Positions 13,501 through 25,199 of a stretch of 64,000 nucleotides of DNA are shown here, piece after piece. The notes below the pieces were generated by a model. It had not been told where the DNA came from. It ran no database searches and worked only from the letters and a program-made list of their open reading frames with translations. The translations under genes were made by a program, and so were the position numbers. Numbering within the stretch: the first letter of the stretch is position 1; each line of letters starts with the position of its first letter. This DNA is from Otis tarda (lineage: Eukaryota > Chordata > Aves > Otidiformes > Otididae): positions 21,441,001-21,505,000 of the forward strand of contig CM048552.1 in assembly GCA_026413225.1 (NCBI GenBank), in the 5' to 3' direction.

Positions 13501-16500
13501 TTCTACCTTCCCTTTTCAAAATTCTTGTATGAAAATTTGGAAATATGAAGAATATATGAAAGCACTATCTGAGTTGTGACCATCAGAGCTGTAACATTTA
13601 GATCATTCCATTGGATCTGTGATGTGATCCAAAATGCACATTGCTGTGCTTCCAGTAAAATAATTCAGTAATTTGTTAATAATAAATTCATTCCAGAAAT
13701 CAGTGGCAGTACTAATGTGTCTTTCTATACTTGAGAACAGATTGAAAAGTTTAACTGGTTTTCAATGCTTATGATAATAATAATAATAATAACAACAACA
13801 GTGATAATAAATAATAAAATCACTGAAGAATTGCAAAAAGACTTAATATCCAGAACTGTCAGCTCTTCACTTGATCTGTCTTGAATCTTGACACTAAATT
13901 TAAAACCAAACTTATAATACCAACATTGTGAAACAAAGTGTTATATGTTTATATGGTTCTATGCTACCAAATTCTACTCCACATAGAGGTACATTTCTAA
14001 CTTTAAAAGCAAGAGGAGTAATTTCAAAGAGACTGAAAGAACAGTTAGTGGTGGGGGAGTTCAATCAGGAATTGTTAAAATAATGTAGTAGTTGTAATAC
14101 GGACGTGATGGAATAAGTTAATCTTTTTAAGTGCTATAGGTGGATGCACTTTGGAACAGCAGTTTAAGTTTTCAACCAGTTTTATGGCTACGTAAGCTCC
14201 TAGTTAAGGCTTCGTGAGCCAAAATCAAACAGTGTAAAAGTATTCAAACCTCTCTACCTTACCATCACTTCCTGTGTGCCTCCATCTCAATTTTTTCCAC
14301 TTAAGCTTCTCAGCCACTCTGTAATTAGAAAACTACTGTAAAGTTACCGTAATCACAGAAATAAAATCTGTCCTTTGAACCACATACAGGAGGTAACCAC
14401 CAGATTACTTTGAACGGGTGTGCCCCAGCTTTCTGATTGACAAACCGCCAGTATTCCTGATCTTTGCTAAACTAAAAGAATGTAATTATTAACCGGGAAA
14501 AACTCCAGTCCTGCATGTGCATCCCACATGTAGTCTTCTGCAGAACTGTCACTAGTCACTTCTACTGTCATTAGTATCAGACACAGACAGTATCATAAGC
14601 GAGCGGAATTGGTGCGTGTGCCTTTGTACAAAGGATCCTCGATACTGTGCTAATGTATGTAATTGACAACAGAAGTTCACGTGGAGGAGAAGGTTACGTA
14701 TTGAGTACATTTTCCTGTAAGTATAATTACTCTTGTCAGCGTAGGTTGTACTTTTTATTTTTTGAAGTCAGATCAGGTCTATAAGAAGAACAATTACATT
14801 TAGTAAGTTGATACCTGGTTTCTTAATGTACTATTAAAATTAAAAAAAAAAAAGATGAGAAGGAATGAGTATCATTAAATGATCATTGATCAAGGCTCAG
14901 CTGAATGCATTCCAGCATTTATACTATAATTAAAAACGTAGTGACTGTCCTTGCTCAATGTTTTATTCATAGATAACTAAGGTATGTACCGTAAATCGCA
15001 TATGACTGTGTGATCAAAGGACACTTTACTGTGCATCTTATCAGTAGTAGTATACTAACTTTATGATCATAATTTTTTTTCCTTTTCTGTTGTATTTCCA
15101 TGGACTTCATAAAGTTTATTGTACTTCATGTTATATTAATCAGTATCTTATCGAGTTTTTTTAATTGCTTCCTAAATGTTAAAATCTGACAACAAATATG
15201 CTACAGTGTAACTATTATGCTTTCTGAAAGGATGATTTTACTCATATTTCAAGCTGTTAAGTCAGTTATGCCTGATCTAAAAATGTGTCCACATGAAAAC
15301 AAGAAAAGATAACAAAATTGGACAGCAAAGCTGGGACATACAAGATGATAGGTCCATTTTGAATATTTTATCCATATTATCTTTTATTCCTTTCCCCTGT
15401 ACATAGTTTTGAGACCAGATGTGAGACTTCCTGGCTTTGAACATATATGGAGAGCCTTCCAAAGGGTCTGATTTTGTGGCGGTGGAGACTCAGTATTAGT
15501 ATATGTACACAATTAGGAAGTAATTCAAGTATGGAAAGAGATGCTATTTTAAATGGCAATAGTGTCCTGTTCGGCCTCCTACTGCTGCTCAAGAATGATA
15601 TGACTGTTGTGCAGGTCCTTTGTCATCTGCTGTCTGCTTTCTCATCTTCTTACGTGGAAGCCTCAAATATGTTGTTGTTTGAAATTATTTGGGCCCCTGA
15701 TAGTTTAGATGCCTGAATAATTATTTCTGTTACCATTCAGTAACTGTGTTCCTGTAAGATGTTATGTGTGTTCTTGGTTTACTGTGGATTTTCAGATGCC
15801 TCATGAAGGCACAATCAGAATCTTAACCAGATTGGCATGGATATAGCATGCGGGACGGTCATAACTACCTAACTCATGCTTTTGTCTATACAGAAAGTAA
15901 GGATGTATCTTGAGGTCATTCTCAAGTCCGTTTATGTTAGTGAGCCAGTATAAGTCCTTACACTCAAGTCCTAGTAATTATTTAGCTCTGCAGGACTTCC
16001 AGGAGCTATATTAATCCGAAAACTCTGTCCTTCAGCCCTTCCCTTTCTGCTGTGTGTTAGAAACTACCTGCTATCATGTCCTGCTAAAGACTGCTGCTGG
16101 TAGACGACTTATTCCCTGTTCCTAATTACATCTTTTCCACCTTTCCATATAATTTTTACTGCCTGTTAGCAGCAATGAATCTGAGACCATAAAATAAATG
16201 GTTGTCCTACAAACCAAAGATTCTGCTTTCCAAATGCAAAGCATGGGATGTACAGTTTTTATCCTGGCTGCCCACCCTGGGGTTGAAAAAGAGCATTTAT
16301 TACTTGGGTTATTTTGACAATCACTTTTGACCAGCCCTCAGTACTACTGTGGACATTTGTCATGTAGAAAGGTATGTCTGAAAGGGGAACCTAACTCAGA
16401 GTTTGGCAGAAGGCAACAACATCCACTTAGGAATGAAAAATCATGCTGTAGTGAAAGTACTAAAATACTCCAGTGGTTGGGGCCTTACAAAAGAAGGGAA

Positions 16501-17436
16501 GATCTATGTTTTAGATTCTTGGCATTAAGAAGAGGCATAGCTGCAGCTTCCAAGGAAGGTCTTCTGATTACATACTCTGAGATGAGGAGTGTGTAGTTTT
16601 GAGTACAAGATTCCATGGACACCAAAATGGAGTCCTCTGATAACTTGTATTGATCTTAGGTATGTTCAATAGTAAAGTGATTCTGGAAGGTAATCAGTGT
16701 GAATTATTCTTGAGCTTTGAAAATTTGAATTCCAAATGGAATCATGATTGAAGCATTCTGAGTGTGTCCCTCCTGGTTAGGGTAATCTTGTGTGATGGAA
16801 GAGTACTGGATTCTAAATCCTGGTCCAGAGGTCCAGGCCTGTATTTATTGTATAACAGGAGGATACTTTTATACTAGAATATAGAACATATCTTTCATGT
16901 GAGGTGAAAAGGAACAAAGTTATCTGCCTTTAAGGCAGTGATACAGAAGAAAATGTATTGAAGGAGCTGGTAGCAGTGTTAAATATGCTGCTAAAAATGT
17001 GTTTTAGCTGGTACTGAAATAGAAACTATAGATAATTGCTAGGTTGATGGAGCTGAAAACTGAAAAAAAAACCTGAGTGTCTTGGGCTGCAAGAAAGTGA
17101 GTAGAAAAGCCAAAGATGTACCCAGCACTGCTTAGGCTACAGAATGATGACTAGTACCTCTTTCTGGATGACACCTGTGTCTCTGCTTCCACAAATTGCA
17201 GGGGCAGCTAACAGTATTCTGCTTCTGCAGACTTTCATTGCGATACAGAGCCTTTAGTAGTTCAGAATCTATGTTTAAAATATATGTGAGAAAGCCTATG
17301 CGGACAGTTCCAGCTAAGGCCAGAGGCTACGATATCTCCAAGACAGTTTCTCTAAGAACTGTGACCTCTGTTACTATATGGAGTTCAGATTGCCTCCTCA
17401 CATGGACAACCTCTGTGTCTTTCACTGTTGTCATTC
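10501..17436. other. Intergenic, no gene seen
   Basis: About 7 kb of AT-rich DNA with short random frames. Recognisable content is a poly-T tract near 11966-11983 and an ATA/ACA microsatellite at 13772-13819. Nothing codes for a protein I recognise. Confidence 0.55.
13772..13819. repeat. (ATA)n/(ACA)n trinucleotide microsatellite
   Basis: A run of GATAATAATAATAATAATAA followed by CAACAACA and an imperfect second ATA block. Confidence 0.9.
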
Positions 17437-17441
17437 TTGCT

Positions 17442-18563
17442 TGTTGTACTTTATCCCCACTTGGGACCAAACTATGCAGTCTCTCACTCACTCTCCCCAC
17501 CCTCCAAGGGAATGAGGGAGAGAGAATGTAACAAAGAGGTCAAGGTTTAAGATAAGGACAGGGAGAGATCAGTCAAGTTACCGTTACGGGCAAAACAGAC
17601 TCAACTTGAGAAAAACGATTTCATTTTATTAATAATAAAACTAAAGCAGGATAATGAGAGAGAAAAAAACAACCAACTTCCCCCCACCCCTCCCCTCTTC
17701 CTGGGCTTAACTTCATTTCAATTATCTCCATCTCCTTCCTGTCCCCAAGCGGCACAGGGGGGAAGAGGGAATGTGGGTTATGGTCAGTTCATCACTTGTC
17801 GCTTTACGCCACTCCTTCTTCGTCAGGGGAAGAACTCCTCACATTCCTCCCCTGTTCCAGTGTGGGGTCCTTCCCATGGGCTACAGTCCTTCACCAACTG
17901 CTCCAGCGTGGGTCCTTTTCCATGAGGTGCAGTCCTTCAGGAACAGCTGCCCCAGCACAGGCCCTCCACAGGCCACAGCCTCCTTCAGGCATCCACCTGC
18001 CCCAGCGTGGGGTCCTCCACGGGCTGCAGGTGGATCTCTGCTCCTCCATGGGCCTCCATGGGCTGCAGGGGCACAGCCGGCCTCACCATGGGCTGCACCA
18101 CGGACTGCAGGGGAATCTTGTCAGGAGCAACATTACTGCTTCTCCTCCTTCTTCACTGACTTTGGCGTCTGCAGCCGTTCCTCTCACAAGAAATTCTTCA
18201 CAATCAGCTCAGGCAGACACCTCTCAGGTTCTCTTCACATTTCCTCTCCACTTCTTGCAGCCGGGCTCGGCCGAGTGGGCCCAGATGGCCGCTCGGTGGG
18301 AGGCCAGAGGGTGAGGACCGTAAGGCACACAAACCTTGTGCCTCCTGCTCTCTGCCTACGCTGCTGATTCTTTTTTTTTTTTTTTTTCCTCCTTCTTAAA
18401 TATGTTATCATGAAGGTTTTATCGCTGTCACCAATTGTTTTGTCCCTGGCCAGCAGCAGGTCCGCCCCAGACCCAGCCAAGTCCACCAGACAAAGGGGAA
18501 ACTTCTAGCAGCTTCTTGCAGAATCTGCCACTGTAGCCCTGCCTACAACACAAAAGCAACACA
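17442..18563 (-). mobile_element. Solo LTR of an avian endogenous retrovirus, about 1.1 kb
   Basis: A 1122-bp element with TG...CA ends: the minus strand starts TGTGTTGCTTTTGTG and ends AAGTACAACA. A perfect 5-bp target duplication TTGCT lies at 17437-17441 and 18564-18568. The interior carries the GC-rich degenerate repeat typical of a bird LTR family (units like CCCCAGCGTGGGGTCCTCCA and GGGCTGCAGG, about 17850-18115). AATAAA reads on the minus strand at 17630-17625. The long plus-strand frames at 17771-18367 and 17796-18314 come from this repeat and are not genes. There is no internal retroviral region. Confidence 0.88.
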
Positions 18564-18764
18564 TTGCTTCACCCAGGAGCACCAATATATTGTTTTAGTT
18601 AGGTGAACTAGCAGTGAAGTACAACATTTTGAGTAAATTGTTCAAGATAAATGCAGTCATCTTGCTGTAACACTTCAATGAGATATCAGCCATGGTTCCA
18701 GACTGGCAAGCAACAGGAATGTGCACAACTTTATGCTGCTTTCATATGAATTTAGGCCATATAA

Positions 18765-18948
18765 ATACAAACTGGAATAGGCTGCCCAGGGAAGTGGTTA
18801 AGTTGCCATCCTTGGAGGTATTTAAAAGACGTATAGACATGGCACTTAGGGATGTGGTTTAGTGGTGGACTTGCCAATGTTAGGTTTATGGTTGGACTCA
18901 ATGTTCTTAAGGGTTTTTTCCAACCTAAATGATTCTATGATTCTGTGA
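18765..18948 (+). mobile_element. CR1 LINE 3' end fragment
   Basis: Begins near ACTGGAATAGGCTGCCCAGG and ends in ATGATTCTATGATTCTGTGA, the CR1 3' tail. It includes GGTTGGACTCAATGTTCTTA and TTTTTTCCAACCTAAATGAT, diagnostic CR1 phrases. It is 5'-truncated, as usual for CR1. Confidence 0.9.
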
Positions 18949-20925
18949 GTGGGATTGATATTTGATGGAATAAAATAATACATGTTAGCAGTTCCCCCTT
19001 TGTTGTCCTGTTGCAGCTGTGCCATTAGTTTGCCTTGGATTGTGACATTTCTCTCTTTGAAGCATTGCCAAATTTCCAAAAAGCAAGACAAAAAGCCAAT
19101 TCTGAGTCTCCAAAATGTGTTGAAATTCTTGAGGATCTAGATGACTCCTCATTATTTTAGAATGCTTGGGAGAAAGTTACCCAGACCTGCTTATTTTGCA
19201 GTGCTTATTTTTAATTTTTTCTTTTCCACATCATCCTTAGCTAATCTTGGAAAAGGAAATATATCACAGTTATTTTATGGTAAAAGGCATGCTTAGCTTT
19301 CTTCCAAATACAGAACAGAAATATGCTGAACACCTCTGCCTTTTCCTGCGTGATTAACAATTTTATCATCTGCCTTTTCTGATGTAATTTATATTCTTGC
19401 CACCTCTGTAGCAACAATCACAGGAACTAGGATTTTTTTTATTTCTGATTTTTATTAAAAATCTATTGTTATCCTTAATTCTATCAAACAGGTTTTTTTT
19501 TTTTCTGCCTAAAAGTCCGATTTTCCCTTTTACCTTGTTTACTTCTGTTTTACATTTCTTGATTCCATATTTAATTACTGTTCTTTGCCATCTGTCTGCA
19601 GGGAAATTTGGTGTATCTATATTACTAATACTTAAAAAAAGACAAATGTGAGAAGCTTAGTTATAAATTCATACATTTTGATAATGTGTGAAATACATGG
19701 GCTGAAAGTAGTGTCTCTGTACTTCAAATCTAAACCCTCATCATTTCTAATCTGTCCTGTAGTCAAAAGGAAGATAATGAGTCAATGTTGTATTGCTTGC
19801 CATAGAGCTACTTTTCATACCATTTCATAAGAGATGAAATTTCTGGTGAAAACAGAAGATTTAAATTAATGATGTGAATGTTGAAGCCCATTTTTAGGTG
19901 TGTAAAAAGTACCTGTCTGAAGACACTTACAGACTGGAGACACCAGATTAAAATCTAATGTTTGTTAATCCTTTCAATTCTGTGCCTTGCCCCTGAGAAG
20001 GCCACTGCCACTCTTGGGGCAAAGGTGTCTGATGCACTTGATACATCTGCTACAATTTTTAGATCAGATCATTAAGATAATATGATCTCAAGGCCGAATA
20101 ATTTTAACTGAGATTTTCCATAACAATAATAAGTCTTATGTTATAAAAATATAATTTAGTTATGGCTTCTTTAAGTTCTATGTGAGTAAAAAGAAGCGAA
20201 ATATAGTGATATCAGTTCTGCCAGCCCACCTTTAATAATTCACAAAAGAGAAACTGTTACATCTGCTGCTAGTTTTTGTTATATTATTGGACACTTCACA
20301 AGGATTTCAGACCCAGTTCTAATTTCTCACGTCCTGTTTTTTCTCTACTGAATTCAAAAGCATTTCCATTACCATAAGAGAGATTTAGATAAGATCATTG
20401 CAGACACATCTATGCAGTTGTGGTCTTACTGTCCTATGACTTTTTATGATTCCCATTACATAATTTATTTTGATGGAGCAAATGGGCCTTTTTTCACCCC
20501 TGTATACCCAGGACAAAGAGGTAACAGAACAGAGACTTATCAGCTTTGAGGGTCATATTTCTGAAAAACAGGCTTAAATAGTACAGTCAAATATCTTGTA
20601 CTTGGTTTCATTTTTAATTTAATTCTTCAAGTTATATTGTATTACTCGCATGTATTTTTTTTTGTGTGTGTGTCCATGATTATTCATAATCCTGAACTTT
20701 GCACTTTGACAGGAAATAATAATCAGTGAAAGGATTATGTAAAAAACAAATGCAATTCATTGCCTGCTCTGATTTCAGGATTACACATTGCCAATAACAG
20801 AATGTCATAGCACATTGAGATCTGCTACATAACATAGTACAAAGTGACACGGTGTGCTTTAAGAGCACGATAAGGAATCAAAGAATGCATTAGAAGTGAA
20901 TGGAAAAGCTTTCCTCTTAGACTAG
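18949..20925. other. Intergenic, no gene seen
   Basis: AT-rich sequence with poly-T tracts and short random frames. Nothing recognised. Confidence 0.5.
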
Positions 20926-21237
20926 TCACTGTAATGAGTCTGTTCTTAACTTCCAACTTGTAAATGCCATAATAACAGTGTTAGTAACAATGAATGCTGT
21001 ACCAAGCCCAAGAGCAAAACAGCTTTCATCATATATGAATGAATATAGAAATTTCATTTCACAAGCAAGGTCTGATACACTTGTATGTCGAACTGTATAC
21101 ATCTTACCAATTAGTGTGCAGAAACAGGAGGCAAAATATTGCTTATTGCTTCCTTCATACAGAAACAAGATGGCAGAAATCTCTCTTGTATTCAAAATTC
21201 ACTGGGTATGCCTTCAGTACGTCTTCATACCTTAACA

Positions 21238-21441
21238 GGATGTTATATTCTGGTGTACCAAGGGTCCACTACAGACTATACCTACTACTTCAGGACTCTG
21301 TACTGCAAATGTAAAAATTATGAAATTGTCTTTGATTCTGATGGTTCCTAGTGTGCCTGCTTCTATACCAATGGTGAAGAGCTGCATCAGCAGCTGAATC
21401 AGCAGATAGGATACCTGCCCTCTAACACCTCTGGAGATACA
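21238..21441 (+). pseudogene. Exon-like open frame with an internal stop, unrecognised
   Basis: An AG at 21237-21238 follows a mixed pyrimidine tract. From there the frame reads 37 codons with a cysteine-rich end (CKCKNYEIVFDSDGS), meets TAG at 21349-21351, then continues open for 30 codons (CACFYTNGEELHQQLNQQIG) to TGA at 21442. Composition looks protein-like on both sides of the stop, which suggests a decayed coding exon. I do not recognise the protein, and chance is a real alternative at this length. Confidence 0.25.
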
Positions 21442-21506
21442 TGAGGGTGGAACAGCTGAACATTGTTTCCTCTTTGTTTTGGTGATAACATCCATTCTTC
21501 CTACAG

Positions 21507-21564
21507 ATGTGATTATACAGTGCCAAGAGCAAAAAAGGCTATCCTAGAACATTTTGTGTCCAAG
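21507..21564 (+). other. Candidate internal exon, unrecognised
   Basis: The sequence CCATTCTTCCTACAG (acceptor, AG at 21505-21506) is followed by 58 bases and a CAAG/GTAAGA donor. One frame is fully open: one base, then 19 codons reading CDYTVPRAKKAILEHFVSK, ending on a codon boundary. Both splice signals are strong. Function and transcription are unknown. Confidence 0.3.
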
Positions 21565-23225
21565 GTAAGATTGCCTTCCCCTAAAGTTTTTGGTCTTGTT
21601 TTAAGACTCATTGGCTCTGGCAAAGTGGTCATCTTGCTCATTTTTCTTCTATATTAAAGTGTAAGAACAAGAGAGAAATAGTGTATTAAGCTCTTCCAGG
21701 ATAGTCCTGCTTACAGATTCCTGGAAGTGTGACTTGACTGAGTGGTACTATATTATGAAAAGAGGGTTGTGTGTCTTTTAGAAACTGCAGAGTTTTTTAA
21801 GAAATAGGGAATGCATAAAGGCAAAGAGCATGGACATGGTGTGAAGACACAGTAGTGCACAGACTTCCCAAAGGTGGCTTGCTTGAGCTCTCCAAGTGCA
21901 CCCTAAGATGTCTAGGCTGTGTGTGGATTTGCTCTGAAGATCTTGTGCTCTGGGAAATCAAGAGACGAGCCTTTTGGAGCTAGATGCTGAGGTAGTCAGG
22001 AAAGTTGGGTGTTGATAGCATCACTGCTACAGGACATACAGTTGAAGTATGAGAAGTGGATGAGATTTTTTAAATCCATCTTTCTCTTAGTATTTATTCT
22101 GTCTTCAAAAGTAACACTGCTACTGGCAGCTATAAATAACTGTAGCTCTTTCCTTAAACATGGACCATCAGTTTTCCTACAAGGACACTTATTTTCCTAA
22201 GGAGTCTCAGTATGCCTGACTGGGCTGTGATTGAGCACTGCTGTGGAAGGAGGTGTTCTTTTCCCCTTCCTGCCTACTCCTGCCCACACCATTCACTTGT
22301 ATGCTTTCTTGCATTGATGTTGGTGGCCAGTAGAATCATGGCTGATTTATAGAACTAGACTAGCAAAGAAGTAACTGAATTCACACATACCTTGTCTGTC
22401 AAGCACCAAAATTGATCAGGAACAGCATGGTAAAGGCAGTACTGCAACAGCCAGTGATTAGATTTACTTAGGCTGCTGTAGAGCCACATTTTTTTAGTGT
22501 TGTTCAGTGGCAGCAAGAGATTATTTAATTCAGATCTGCTGTGGTCCAGCTCTCTATTGTTGGCTGTGTATTTTTACTTTCACCTTTGTGATGACACTCA
22601 TGGTTGTCTAACTGGGTAATAATCTCAGAAATGCACCTTTTCACCCTTTGTTGAAATCCTTTGTTGAGTCATGAGAGCAGTGACTATTCCTTTAGCTCTT
22701 CCCTACCTATTTCTCTGTCTTCCATTCCTCATCAAGCCTTTTCTTTCTGGGAAACAGATTCTTCAGTGACTTGGCCCATTGCTGATATATGAGTATTATG
22801 TAGTTCTGGGCCTCAGAAGTATGTGCTAGCCAATTATTTAGGGGTTGCACTCCTTTATTTATTGCAGCTGCTTCACAAATGTTTGGTCAGTAGCCATATT
22901 AAAAGGTGCCCCATGTAGGAAATGTCTCAAGGCTTCAAATATGTATCATTTCACAAAGTATTTCTTCTAGATTATCAAATGTGAAAGAACTTAAAGGAAT
23001 ATGGAGGAATTTTCTATGGAATCAGAAAGGTAGCGTAACCCATCCTTCACTGTGGAACAGCTTTTAGTTCTCTTCTTCTGTAAGAGAATAAGTCAAACAC
23101 CCCCTTCAGATCTCATAAATTAGTAGAAGGAAATCTGTTTGTCCAAACAGCACATTCCAATAACACTGCAGCGTTTGGTTCCCAGGTTTATAACTATGCA
23201 GAAGCCTATGTGCTCTCTTGTGTAG

Positions 23226-23332
23226 ATAGAAACCAATCAGCAGAAAATGGCAGAAGGAACAATTGAACATACAAACCCAATCTCCTACATTACCTGTCAC
23301 CTCACTGGAGGAACTGGGACAGACTGTGTGCA
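23226..23332 (+). other. Candidate internal exon, unrecognised
   Basis: The acceptor is GTGCTCTCTTGTGTAG and the donor is GTGCA/GTAAGTC. The 107 bases between are open from the first base for 35 codons plus two bases; the reading starts IETNQQKMAEGTIEHTNPIS and ends GGTGTDCV. The entry phase (0) fits the exit phase of the candidate exon at 21507-21564. No family is recognised. Confidence 0.3.
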
Positions 23333-24469
23333 GTAAGTCACAATGAGTATTGAGGTAGTTATGAGTAGCAGTCTGGGAGCAGAACTGTTTGGCTTAGTAT
23401 GAGCTTGGGCAGGGGAGAAATGTATTTCTCTAAGTGTTATTTAATCATGCTGTCTTTTTTTTTCTCCATACCCACATCAATGATCAAAAACATGTCTTAA
23501 TTGACAATATATTAAGTAAAAATCTCCAAGTTGTACTGGTTTGTCTATGACACCATGATTGCGGGTACGTGTATGCTCTGCAAATAACTGTTGCAACTGA
23601 AGATATCCTACTATTGCTTTCTAGGTGCGTACCGTTGCCTTATGTTATAGTTTATCCCATCCTGGACTTCAGCTGGAAGATTCCATGAGCACTTTCTGCT
23701 TTCTTCTGACAAAATCAGTTTTTTAACAATGTGAACAGGTTTAGCTGATGTGGCTTGAAGCAGATTAAGAAGCACTTCACTCAGTTTAGTGCAGAAGAAT
23801 TGGTAAAGGAGAGCTGTCATGGAAAAGCGTTTATCCTATTCTGCTAGTGACACCTGCATTTTGTAAAGCAAACGAGGTTTCCCTTTATCAACAGGAGACT
23901 GATTCTGTCCATTACTACAGCATTCCATTTTGCAGAACTGTACACGTGGTAATCTCCAGTGGCAGCGTGATGATGGATAGGCTGGGAATTGTTGTACCTT
24001 TGGCTGGCACGGGGTATATCTATTCTCATTTCTGTCTCTATACTGCTGTGGATTGATAGCACCTGTCATGTCTACCTATGCCAGCTGAAAAACTTACTGC
24101 CTCTCTTCTGGATGCAACTAGCCCGTAGATCTGTGAGTATTCCCTAATCTATTTCAAGCAAAAAAGTTAGCGAGGCCTACTATTTAAATCTGTTAAGACA
24201 AATTACCTATTTTGACTGAAATAGGTTAGGGACTCCTTGTGCGTGTAAATCTGGAAGTGGCAACTTGTTGCTCTGTACAGCTGGATTACAAAGTAGGTTT
24301 AGACTGCTATTCTCTGTGGATAGACTGCATCCAGTACCTAAAGCAAACTTTATTAGAGCTGCTTTTAATATTTTGATGGATTTATAGATATGTTTTCTTT
24401 CATCCTTTCCAGTTGTGCTTCACTTACCAGCCTGTTCTCTGAGTTGTATTTTATTCTGCATCTCGTTAG

Positions 24470-24529
24470 GCCTCTTTGACCTCTTTGGAGACGGAAGACA
24501 TGATCATGCAGGAAGTCTCTGAGTCACAG
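24470..24529 (+). other. Candidate 60-base exon, unrecognised
   Basis: The acceptor is TCTGCATCTCGTTAG and the donor is CACAG/GTTGCT. The 60 bases between form 20 open codons, ASLTSLETEDMIMQEVSESQ, an acidic segment. The donor is weaker than consensus (GTTGCT). Confidence 0.22.
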
Positions 24530-24853
24530 GTTGCTGGAGGCTGGGAGAACGTATAGAGGCTGTACACTCTATGTTGGCCATGTTTGTATGCTCTCCCCTA
24601 GGCATCTGCTAATGGTCACTGTTGGGAATTGGATACCAGGCTAAAGAGATCTTTGCTTTTACATGTTATGGCTGGGCTTATGGGTGATTTCTGTAAGGCT
24701 CCAGGAAGACAGCAGATACTCTGTGAATTTTCAGCTTGTCATTCCAGTATGGAGACACTTTTCAGTTTTCTGGCCGTGTGCAGTCAGGAAGTGGGAGAAG
24801 TTCAAGAAATTTGTTAAACTGTGAAGCAAAATATTTGTCCTTTCCATTTAGAG

Positions 24854-25165
24854 AGGACATGTAAAGCATACAAGATGGGAAAAAGGACAGTGAAAGCAGG
24901 GAGTACAATGAAGAGCTAGAGCAGATGCTCTTCATTGATAGAGAAAGAGCGAAGGAATGAAGAATCTATTAATAAGGCAAGAAATGAACTCAGGAAGACA
25001 CTATATGAAAGGGAAGCAGTAAGAACTGTAGCAAACAGCACAATAGAAGCAATGCAAAATATTTACATGGGATTTTAAGAACAAATAGAAATGGTAATGC
25101 TTGAAACTTATTTTTGAAACTTTTGCAATTTTTAGCAAATAAAAACGTTAAATAAATACATTTTG
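24854..25165 (+). pseudogene. Candidate terminal exon or pseudogene: charged coiled-coil-like frame with a frame break
   Basis: After a pyrimidine-rich acceptor (TTTGTCCTTTCCATTTAG), one frame carries EYNEELEQMLFIDRERAKE (from 24901) to a TGA at 24958. The next frame carries NEESINKARNELRKTLYERE (from 24956) and continues to TAA at 25076-25078. The two parts join in style, both charged and helix-forming, suggesting a one-base frame break. AATAAA follows at 25138-25143 and 25151-25156. There is no poly(A) tract, so a retrocopy is less likely than a terminal exon. The family is not recognised. Confidence 0.3.
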
Positions 25166-25199
25166 TAAATACTGTGAGTCCTCATTAAAAGGGCAGTGT

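Noticed and set aside
17771..18367. Plus-strand frames of 198 and 172 codons
   Set aside because: They lie wholly inside a solo LTR bounded by a target duplication and run antisense through its GC-rich tandem units.
24854..25165. Processed retrocopy of a known mRNA
   Set aside because: No poly(A) tract after the AATAAA motifs and no flanking duplication; a splice acceptor precedes it. Kept as an unrecognised candidate exon or pseudogene instead.
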